DNA of 5,033 bases from an uncultured Clostridia bacterium (GTDB lineage: Bacteria; Bacillota; Clostridia; Oscillospirales; Acutalibacteraceae): the NCBI GenBank assembly GCA_945788455.1, contig CALZMC010000065.1, forward strand, positions 1 through 5,033. The letters run 5' to 3'. The notes beneath the pieces were generated by a model. That model did not search any database and was not told the DNA's origin. It worked only from the letters and a program-made list of their open reading frames with translations. The translations under genes were made by a program, and so were the position numbers. Below are positions 1 to 5,033 of the stretch, piece by piece; positions within the stretch are counted from its first letter, which is position 1, and each line of letters opens with the position of its first letter.

Positions 1-69
1 GATGACGGAAAAGTAATTGAGCTCAAGAACTTCCTTTGCTTTGCCGAAAAGGTACATAATAAATATTAA
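1..69 (+). CDS. C-terminal end of an unidentified protein (partial)
   Basis: Frame 1 is the only + frame open at the window edge; frames 2 and 3 stop within the first few codons. It reads 22 codons to a TAA at 67-69. The visible tail begins DDGKVIELKNF and ends in KVHNKY. It is too short to assign a family, and I do not recognise it. The gene belongs to a separate upstream transcription unit, because a strong intrinsic terminator begins four bases after its stop codon. That placement is the main support for this being a real gene end. It does not resemble ribosomal protein L31 (rpmE), which is often found near DUF1385-prmC in Clostridia. Confidence 0.7.
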   Translation, partial: DDGKVIELKNFLCFAEKVHNKY

Positions 70-73
70 AATT

Positions 74-108
74 AATGACAATGCGTATTTGCGCATTGTC
101 ATTTTTTT
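74..108 (+). terminator. Rho-independent terminator of the upstream gene
   Basis: A perfect 12-bp inverted repeat, AATGACAATGCG (74-85) and CGCATTGTCATT (92-103), encloses a 6-nt loop. The last two stem bases start a run of seven T (102-108). The stem begins four bases after the stop codon at 67-69, as expected for a terminator of the gene ending there. The opposite strand lacks a comparable T run after the stem, so it is probably one-directional. It separates the upstream gene from the operon that starts near 186. Confidence 0.92.
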
Positions 109-123
109 ATGCTTATATATAAT

Positions 124-158
124 TTATTTGTAATTATTTTAAAATAAATGTTTATTTT
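124..158 (+). repeat. AT-rich short repeats upstream of the promoter
   Basis: TTATTTG at 124-130 is followed ten bases later by TTATTTT at 134-140, and TTATTTT recurs at 152-158. The middle copy is half of a perfect 14-bp palindrome, TTATTTTAAAATAA (134-147). Short direct repeats about one helical turn apart are the usual shape of OmpR/PhoB-family binding sites, so autoregulation by the regulator encoded downstream is possible. The tract could equally be an UP-element-like A/T stretch or chance in very AT-rich DNA. The repeats are visible in the sequence; the function is a guess. Confidence 0.3.
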
Positions 159-179
159 GTATTACATTTCTGTTATAAT
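151..179 (+). promoter_or_regulatory. Sigma-A-type promoter with extended -10 element
   Basis: TATAAT at 174-179 is a perfect -10 hexamer, preceded by TG at 171-172 with one spacer base, which gives the exact extended -10 form TGnTATAAT. A weak -35 candidate, TTTATT (151-156, about 3 of 6 matches to TTGACA), lies at the ideal 17-bp spacing. The extended -10 would compensate for it. Transcription would start near 186, leaving a leader of about 90 nt before the lipoprotein start at 277. A second TATAAT (188-193) lies 14 bp downstream but has no good -35. This is the only convincing promoter in the window and probably drives all five downstream genes. Confidence 0.75.
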
Positions 180-257
180 GGAGAATGTATAATGGTATTT
201 TATGACTATGCAGTAACGAAATATCATAAAAAACCTCAAAAACAATGAACTGCCATG

Positions 258-265
258 AAAGGAGG
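258..265 (+). promoter_or_regulatory. Ribosome binding site that sets the lipoprotein start
   Basis: AAAGGAGG is a near-perfect Shine-Dalgarno sequence. The first in-frame ATG (268) is only 2 nt beyond it, which is too close for normal initiation. The next in-frame ATG (277) is 11 nt away and yields an N-terminus beginning MKKMKLP, typical of a signal peptide. A weaker GGAG (270-273) also lies just ahead of 277. This favours 277 over 268; a third ATG at 286 cannot be excluded. Confidence 0.7.
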
Positions 266-276
266 AAATGGAGAAT

Positions 277-1566
277 ATGAAAAAAATGAAGCTCCCCTTA
301 TTAATATCATTATGCTTATGCTTTATATTTTCGGGATGCAGTACTCTTCGCTTTTCTTCGATTGATGATTTAATTTCTCCTATTTCTCCGAGTGGCGATG
401 AGGCGCTTGTTCAAAGTGCTGTTGATGAATATTGTAAGAGTGGCTATTCAATTAAGATAGCATCCTCCGGCGGACACACAAGCTCATATATCTTCAGCGA
501 TTTAGATAACGACAAAAAGAATGAAGCGATTGCCTTTTATGAGCCTAACGACAGCTTAGGCACTATTAATATGGCAGTCTTAAAGGAAAAAAATAACAAT
601 TGGAGTGTCATATATAATTTGGTCGGAGACGGCTCCGATGTCAGCTCTGTTGAGTTTAGCGACCTAAATAATGACGAAAGGCCTGAAATTATAGTCAGCT
701 GGAAAGCTATTTCAAAGTCGAGCAACTATAATTTATGCGTTTATGAGCAGGGAGAAAATGACGGCAAGTATTCTCTGAAAATGATTGGAAAGCCTGTTAC
801 GGCGGGCGAGTTTGTCAGCATTGATTTGAATGAGGATGGTGTTAACGAGCTTGTCGTTTTGAGTGTCGGAACAAGCTCAACATCTCCAAAGGCAAAGCTA
901 TATTCTTATAACAAGAGACAAAATTTAATTGGCGACACGAAGCTTGATAGCAGGATTGTTGATTTCGAAAAAATAACGGTTGGAAATACTGATGAAGGCC
1001 CAAGCATTTATGTTGACGCAATATGCACGGGCGAAAAGAGAGTAACTGAATTCTTGTATTGGTCAAACTATTATAAGTCGATTGTTTCGCCGTTTTACAG
1101 CTATAACACAACACACACAAGCGACACTATCAGGAATAACAATTTAAACTGTGCCGATATTGATGATGATAAAGAGATAGAAATTCCACTTGATAAATCG
1201 GTTAAGGGCTTATCCAAGGGTATCAGCTGTCAAAATTGGGTTATCTACAAAAAAACAGTATTAAATCATAAGGCATATTCCTATTGCGTTTCATCTGACA
1301 GCTATTATGTAGTGCTGAATAATGATGAATTCAAAATGCTTACTCCAAAGTATGACAGTAATACGAGAGAGTTGATTTTTTATAACGGAAAAGAAGAATG
1401 CTTTAGAATTCTTACTGCAATGAAATCGAGCTTTGATAGCGACTGCTACAATGATTACAGTGAATTGTTTAGCGACAGCGGTTTTGTTTATCTTGCAAGG
1501 GTAAACAAAAAATGCTCTGTCAGCATTACAATAGATGATTTGAAGAATAAAGTAAAAACTTATTAA
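277..1566 (+). CDS. Predicted FG-GAP/VCBS-like repeat lipoprotein
   Basis: This is a predicted exported, lipid-anchored protein of 429 residues of unknown specific role. Numbering is from the ATG at 277, chosen because the Shine-Dalgarno sequence is too close to the ATG at 268. A lysine-rich start and a hydrophobic stretch (about 6-18) lead to the lipobox FSGC, with Cys21 as the likely lipidated residue. The mature part has acidic loops of the form D-x-D/N-x-D-x-x-x-E: DLDNDKKNE (75-83), DLNNDERPE (129-137), DLNEDGVNE (183-191) and DIDDDKEIE (294-302). A degenerate copy (NTDEGPS) lies near 237-243. The first three are exactly 54 residues apart, and the last is 111 further on, about two repeats. 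Such loops flanked by beta-strands are typical of calcium-binding FG-GAP/VCBS beta-propeller proteins. The C-terminal roughly 120 residues lack the motif. It is the first gene of the operon, 14 bp before the response regulator. A role as accessory sensor or regulated output of the kinase is inference. Confidence 0.85.
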   Translation: MKKMKLPLLISLCLCFIFSGCSTLRFSSIDDLISPISPSGDEALVQSAVDEYCKSGYSIKIASSGGHTSSYIFSDLDNDKKNEAIAFYEPNDSLGTINMAVLKEKNNNWSVIYNLVGDGSDVSSVEFSDLNNDERPEIIVSWKAISKSSNYNLCVYEQGENDGKYSLKMIGKPVTAGEFVSIDLNEDGVNELVVLSVGTSSTSPKAKLYSYNKRQNLIGDTKLDSRIVDFEKITVGNTDEGPSIYVDAICTGEKRVTEFLYWSNYYKSIVSPFYSYNTTHTSDTIRNNNLNCADIDDDKEIEIPLDKSVKGLSKGISCQNWVIYKKTVLNHKAYSYCVSSDSYYVVLNNDEFKMLTPKYDSNTRELIFYNGKEECFRILTAMKSSFDSDCYNDYSELFSDSGFVYLARVNKKCSVSITIDDLKNKVKTY

Positions 1567-1580
1567 TAAGGGGTATTTTT

Positions 1581-2288
1581 ATGAAATTAGTTGCCGAAGA
1601 CGAAGAGTCAATCAGAGAATTTATAGTCATAAACCTGACTCGTAGCGGTTACGAGGTTGAGCAGGCCGAGAACGGTGCTGTTGCCTTAGAAAAGTTTATG
1701 AAAAATGAATCAGGCTTTGATGTTGCCATTCTCGACATTATGATGCCTGAGCTTGACGGACTTTCCGTATGCAAGGAATTAAGAAAGCGTTCATCAGATT
1801 TAGGCATAATTATGCTTAGTGCAAAAACACAGGAGATGGACAAGGTTACAGGCCTTCTTGTCGGTGCTGACGACTATGTAACAAAGCCGTTTTCTCCAAG
1901 TGAGCTTATGGCGAGAGTTGATGCTGTTTACAGACGAGTAGAGATGACTCGTGGCTTTAGAAAGAATGATACAACAGGCGACAGCATCATTCTTGATGAG
2001 TTTGAGTTAAATCTGCGTAACAGAACACTTGCAAAGAATAATGAGCTTATTGAGCTTACACAGGTTGAATTTCAAATCATCGAATATTTCTTTAAAAATC
2101 CAAATGCCGCACTATCAAGGTCAGAAATTTTAAAGACTGTTTGGGGCTCAAACTATTACGGCGATGAAAAGATTGTTGACGTAAATATTCGCCGTCTTCG
2201 TATGAAAATTGAGGACAATCCGTCAAATCCGAGCAGACTTGTTACTATTTGGGGCCTCGGCTACAAGTGGATTACAGATAATCAATAA
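1581..2288 (+). CDS. OmpR/PhoB-family response regulator
   Basis: This cytoplasmic DNA-binding response regulator of 235 residues has the usual length for the family. The receiver domain (about 1-117) has the acidic pair E6-D7, the phosphoacceptor D52 within ILDIMMPELDG, the switch Ser80 (IMLSAK), aromatic Tyr99 in GADDYVTKPF, and the invariant Lys102. A linker leads to a winged-helix domain (about 134-232), with the recognition helix around 196-212 (VDVNIRRLR) and the wing near WGLGYKW. All phosphorylation residues are intact. The N-terminus is about two residues shorter than usual before the first beta-strand, but AAGGGG (1568-1573) lies 7 nt from this ATG and supports the start. It lies 19 bp before the histidine kinase, which is almost certainly its partner. 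The target genes are not known; autoregulation is plausible. VanR or WalR-like labels would be over-specific. Confidence 0.95.
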   Translation: MKLVAEDEESIREFIVINLTRSGYEVEQAENGAVALEKFMKNESGFDVAILDIMMPELDGLSVCKELRKRSSDLGIIMLSAKTQEMDKVTGLLVGADDYVTKPFSPSELMARVDAVYRRVEMTRGFRKNDTTGDSIILDEFELNLRNRTLAKNNELIELTQVEFQIIEYFFKNPNAALSRSEILKTVWGSNYYGDEKIVDVNIRRLRMKIEDNPSNPSRLVTIWGLGYKWITDNQ

Positions 2289-2307
2289 TTTTTAGGATGC
2301 ATTAACA

Positions 2308-3843
2308 ATGAAAAAGCCAGATATGAAAAAACTTCATATCCCGAAAATTGAGGGAATTACACTGAGATGGCTAATTAACATCATCGGTGTTATTGCCGTT
2401 TTCTTCATTGTTGTTTTTATTGTTTCTGCATCTTCTATGAAATCACATTATTATTCTAACGTTGAGAGTATATTAAATTCAGGTGCTTCAATTTCTGCCG
2501 TTAATTATTTTTCTTCTAATCTTGAGGCAGGAAACTCTATTGAGCAAAGCGCCGAGGAATACATCGACAGCTTTAGCTATAAGGATAAGACAACAACATG
2601 GATTATCGACAGTGACGGAAATATCATTGTGTCGTCAAACGGTTTTGCTATCGCTAATCAGGAAATGCCCGATTTTGATGAGGCAGTTGCTAACAGCGAC
2701 AAGGCAGGAAAATTTGTCGGAAGACTAAACAGCGGCGAAAAGGTTATGGCAATATGCCGAGTAATAAAAAATCAAAACGGCGACATAGTCGGTGCCGTTC
2801 GTGTTATGTCATCGCTAAAGCAGGTTGATAACCAAATCAGAAATATTGTTTTCTTAATCTTTTTAGGACTTTTAACAGTTTTTGCAATTATACTATTTTC
2901 AAATTTATTCTTTATTCGTTCAATTATTATTCCGGTACAGGAAATTACTGATATTACCGAAAAAATTTCACAGGGCGACTACTCTGTTAGAATTGAGAAA
3001 AAATATAACGATGAAATCGGTAATCTCTGCGACTCCATTAACTCAATGGCAGAGGAAATATCAACAACAGATAAAATGAAAAACGATTTCATTTCTACTA
3101 TTTCTCACGAGCTTCGCACACCTCTTACATCTATTAAGGGCTGGGGAGAAACGTTGACCTTCGGTGCTGATGACAGCTTTGACGATGTTACTCGAAAGGG
3201 ACTTGAGGTTATCGTAAAGGAGGCAGGAAGACTTGAGGGCTTCGTTGAGGAGCTTCTTGATTTCTCAAGACTTCAAAGCGGAAGAATGAATCTAAAGCTT
3301 GCAAAAACCGATATTTTTGCAGAGCTTGACGAAACTGTGTTCACATTTAGAGAAAGAGCAATGCGCGAGGGCATTGAGGTAAAATACAGTATTCCCGAAA
3401 TGCCTGCAGTTGCAAATGCTGATGCTAACAGACTAAAGCAGGTGTTTATGAACATACTTGATAACGCACTCAAGTATTCACGAGCACCGAGCAAGATTTT
3501 TGTTAAGGCACAGTTTATAAATTTAGACGCAGGCAATTTTGTCTCTATTGCTATCGCAGACCAAGGCTGTGGCATAAGCAAGGAGGATTTGCCTCACGTC
3601 AAGGATAAATTTTATAAGGCAAATGTTTCTGTTCGCGGTTCGGGAATAGGACTTGCCGTAACTAATGAGATTATAAATCTTCACAAGGGAAGACTTGAGA
3701 TTGACAGCGAGGAGGGCAAGGGTACGCTTGTTACCATCTATCTTCCTGTTGAAAATGCACCAAGTGAAAATGATATTATTAACAGACCGGATGATGATAT
3801 AGAAAAGGAAATTGATGCCGGTATGGAAATGAAGGGTTACTAA
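2308..3843 (+). CDS. Membrane sensor histidine kinase with HAMP domain
   Basis: This is a 511-residue sensor kinase, partner of the preceding regulator. In order it has a short cytoplasmic N-terminus, TM1 (about 20-42), an extracytoplasmic region of about 135 residues (43-178), TM2 (about 179-204), a HAMP domain (about 205-256, with Pro209), a HisKA dimerisation domain (about 257-325) and an HATPase domain (about 370-482). The H-box SHELRTPL has His267 as phosphoacceptor, followed by the E-x-x-T phosphatase motif (E268, T271), so it may act as both kinase and phosphatase. The ATP-site boxes are complete: N386 in NILDNALKY, DQGCGIS (418-424), KFYK (434-437) and GSGIGLAV (444-451). The outer region contains WIIDSDGNIIVSS and a late GAVRVMSSL stretch, which suggests a Cache/PDC-like fold; the ligand is unknown. 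An acidic tail of about 30 residues follows the catalytic domain. The ribosome binding site is weak (TAGGA, 2293-2297, 10 nt from the ATG). The stop codon abuts the next start. Confidence 0.95.
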   Translation: MKKPDMKKLHIPKIEGITLRWLINIIGVIAVFFIVVFIVSASSMKSHYYSNVESILNSGASISAVNYFSSNLEAGNSIEQSAEEYIDSFSYKDKTTTWIIDSDGNIIVSSNGFAIANQEMPDFDEAVANSDKAGKFVGRLNSGEKVMAICRVIKNQNGDIVGAVRVMSSLKQVDNQIRNIVFLIFLGLLTVFAIILFSNLFFIRSIIIPVQEITDITEKISQGDYSVRIEKKYNDEIGNLCDSINSMAEEISTTDKMKNDFISTISHELRTPLTSIKGWGETLTFGADDSFDDVTRKGLEVIVKEAGRLEGFVEELLDFSRLQSGRMNLKLAKTDIFAELDETVFTFRERAMREGIEVKYSIPEMPAVANADANRLKQVFMNILDNALKYSRAPSKIFVKAQFINLDAGNFVSIAIADQGCGISKEDLPHVKDKFYKANVSVRGSGIGLAVTNEIINLHKGRLEIDSEEGKGTLVTIYLPVENAPSENDIINRPDDDIEKEIDAGMEMKGY

Positions 3844-4818
3844 ATGGAAGATAAAAAAATACATAAAACCTCTGTTGGTGGACAGGCGCTTATCGAGGGC
3901 ATTATGATGCAGGGACCAAAGGGTGTTGCAACAGCCGTAAGAAAGGCTGACGGCGACATTCTTGTTGAGCATCACGATATAAAGCATTTAAGAGATAAGT
4001 CAAAGCTTTTCGGCCTGCCGATTATTCGAGGTGTGGTTGGCTTTATTGAGTCAATGATTTTAGGTTTTAAGATGTTGACATATTCTGCCGAAGCCTCCGG
4101 TATGGAGGATTTAGAGGATGTAGAAATGAATAAATTTGAGCAGTGGCTAAGCGATAAGCTCGGCGACAAGCTGATGGATATCATTATGATAATAGGAACA
4201 ATCCTCGGCTTTGGACTTGCATTTTTAATCTTCTTCTTTCTGCCTGTATTTGTTTTTAACAAGCTCAATAATCTGACAAATAACGCGCTTATTTCTTGGC
4301 AGGGTGCTATTGAGGGCACTCTCAAGATAATTATTTTTGTCGTATATATGGTTGTTGTAGGTCAAATGAACGATATTAAGCGTACATTTATGTATCACGG
4401 CGCCGAGCATAAGACAATTACCTGCTATGAAAAGGGTATGGAATTGACTGTTGAAAACGTAAAAAAGTGCAGTCGCTTTCATCCTCGTTGCGGAACATCA
4501 TTTATGTTCGTTATGCTTATTTTAAGCATTGTTGTTATCACTCTTTTATCTCTTGTTATACCTGAGGAGCTAAAAAGAAACTCAATTATTTGGATGCTGA
4601 TTAAGCTTCCGATGATACCTATAATTATGGGCCTTGGCTATGAGTTTATAAAATATGCAGGAAAGCACGATAATATTCTTGTAAAAATTCTTTCATCACC
4701 GGGACTGTGGATGCAAAGAATAACAACAAAGGAACCGACAGATGATATTATCGAGGTAGGCATTGAGTCATTAAAGGCTGTTATAACCGATGACCCAAAG
4801 GATGATGAAATCAAATGA
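3844..4818 (+). CDS. DUF1385 family membrane protein (YqhQ-like)
   Basis: This 324-residue protein is full length for DUF1385, the family of Bacillus subtilis YqhQ, whose biochemical function is not established as far as I know. It opens with the family signature GGQALIEGIMMQGP (12-25). Hydrophobic segments lie at about 112-138, 159-175, 218-240 and 247-266. The loop between the second and third carries the strongest signatures, YHGAEHKTITCYE (184-196) and RFHPRCGTSF (211-220). These put H185, E188, H189, C194, H213 and C216 close together at the membrane face, which resembles a metal or catalytic site (inference). Near the C-terminus is the conserved PGLWMQRITT stretch (286-295), then an acidic tail. 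The ATG follows the kinase stop codon with no gap, and AAGGG (3832-3836) inside the kinase gene lies 7 nt before it, so translation is probably coupled. It overlaps prmC by 4 bp, a pairing common in Clostridia. Confidence 0.93.
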   Translation: MEDKKIHKTSVGGQALIEGIMMQGPKGVATAVRKADGDILVEHHDIKHLRDKSKLFGLPIIRGVVGFIESMILGFKMLTYSAEASGMEDLEDVEMNKFEQWLSDKLGDKLMDIIMIIGTILGFGLAFLIFFFLPVFVFNKLNNLTNNALISWQGAIEGTLKIIIFVVYMVVVGQMNDIKRTFMYHGAEHKTITCYEKGMELTVENVKKCSRFHPRCGTSFMFVMLILSIVVITLLSLVIPEELKRNSIIWMLIKLPMIPIIMGLGYEFIKYAGKHDNILVKILSSPGLWMQRITTKEPTDDIIEVGIESLKAVITDDPKDDEIK

Positions 4819-5033
4819 ATTTAAAACAAGCATATAGCTATGCCGTTCGTTTTTTAGATTTGAATAATGTTGACGAGGCAGACTTTAAGGCGCTTTGTAT
4901 CGTTTGTCATCTTGCAGGGATAAGAAATAGTCAGTATGAGCAAAATTTAGATGCCTTTATTAATATGAAAAGGCTTGCAGATATGCTATGGCGACTAAAA
5001 TCAAACGAGCCACTTCAATACGTTATCGGTAAG
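4815..5033 (+). CDS. prmC: PrmC, release factor glutamine methyltransferase (N-terminal part)
   Basis: The window contains the first 73 codons, open to the edge. PrmC transfers a methyl group from S-adenosylmethionine to the glutamine of the GGQ motif in release factors RF1 and RF2, which improves translation termination. Only the helical N-terminal substrate-recognition domain is visible; the methyltransferase domain with its NPPY motif lies beyond the window. The identification rests on the segment NEPLQYVIG (64-72), matching the family's R-x-x-x-x-P-x-Q-Y-I/V-x-G signature, and on position directly after DUF1385. The start is an ATGA overlap with the preceding stop codon. AAAGGA (4797-4802) is a possible Shine-Dalgarno sequence at a rather long 12 nt, so translational coupling is likely. 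A prfA gene would be a usual neighbour, but this cannot be seen here. Confidence 0.9.
   Translation, partial: MNLKQAYSYAVRFLDLNNVDEADFKALCIVCHLAGIRNSQYEQNLDAFINMKRLADMLWRLKSNEPLQYVIGK

Larger units (their letters stand above)
186..5033 (+). other. Predicted five-gene operon
   Basis: From the predicted transcription start near 186, five same-strand genes follow with gaps of 14 bp, 19 bp, 0 bp and a 4-bp overlap. No hairpin with a T run occurs between any two, and the junctions leave little room for new promoters. This predicts one transcript covering lipoprotein, response regulator, kinase, DUF1385 and prmC, continuing past the window. An internal promoter within a coding sequence cannot be excluded, which matters because prmC is a housekeeping gene that normally needs steady expression. 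Confidence 0.7.

Noticed and set aside
192..248. An 18-codon leader ORF (begins MVFYDYAVTK) with GGAG at 180-183, 8 nt before its ATG
   Set aside because: The predicted transcription start near 186 leaves that GGAG outside the transcript. The peptide has no run of one amino acid or attenuator-like hairpin. It would matter only if transcription starts further upstream.
268..276. ATG at 268 as the lipoprotein start
   Set aside because: It is only 2 nt from the GGAGG and adds MEN before a good MKK signal-peptide start. The ATG at 277 fits better.
842..1120. 92-codon antisense ORF within the lipoprotein gene
   Set aside because: No ribosome binding site or promoter is evident, and it lies wholly opposite the repeat-bearing + strand frame.
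1564..1580. Possible terminator between the lipoprotein and regulator (GGGG then TATTTTT)
   Set aside because: There is no inverted repeat before the T run; the G run is the regulator's Shine-Dalgarno sequence.
2297..2305. Two-codon ORF (ATG CAT TAA) between the regulator and kinase genes
   Set aside because: It overlaps the kinase's weak Shine-Dalgarno sequence, has none of its own, and is expected by chance.
3523..3987. 154-codon antisense ORF across the kinase/DUF1385 junction
   Set aside because: It lies opposite two clearly conserved coding regions, and its translation has no recognisable domain. It is a shadow of the real reading frames.
3972..4482. Two overlapping antisense ORFs (3972-4325 and 4225-4482) inside DUF1385
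   Set aside because: The + strand frame contains the family signatures throughout, and the antisense products show only low-complexity Ser/Lys/Ile-rich sequence.

Overview
The window looks like chromosomal DNA from a low-GC Gram-positive bacterium, most likely a gut-type member of the Clostridia (Oscillospirales/Ruminococcaceae-like). The reasons are AT-rich intergenic DNA, strong AGGAGG-type ribosome binding sites, a lipobox lipoprotein, an extended -10 promoter, and a DUF1385 gene directly followed by prmC, which is a common Clostridia neighbourhood. The taxonomic placement is inferred from these features, not from a database match.

Layout: positions 1-69 hold the last 22 codons of an unidentified gene. 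It is closed by a strong intrinsic terminator (74-108) that starts four bases after the stop codon. An AT-rich intergenic region (109-267) carries a good sigma-A-type promoter with an exact extended -10 element (174-179). From there, five genes run on the + strand as one apparent operon: a predicted FG-GAP-like lipoprotein (277-1566), an OmpR/PhoB response regulator (1581-2288), a HAMP sensor histidine kinase (2308-3843), a DUF1385 membrane protein (3844-4818) and the start of prmC (4815 to the window end). Gaps are 14 bp, 19 bp, 0 bp and a 4-bp ATGA overlap, with no terminator or obvious internal promoter between them.

How the genes may work together: the kinase has an extracytoplasmic sensor domain and would signal through the OmpR-type regulator. 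The lipoprotein encoded first would be anchored on the same outer membrane face, so it may be an accessory sensor or an output of the system. DUF1385 has no established function that I can state. PrmC methylates the GGQ glutamine of peptide-chain release factors. The unusual point is that an envelope-sensing two-component module sits at the head of the transcript that feeds the DUF1385-prmC translation-termination pair. No mobile element, CRISPR array, tRNA or rRNA is visible, and I see no clear evidence of a wholly new system. The lipoprotein and its linkage to the downstream genes are the most interesting leads.
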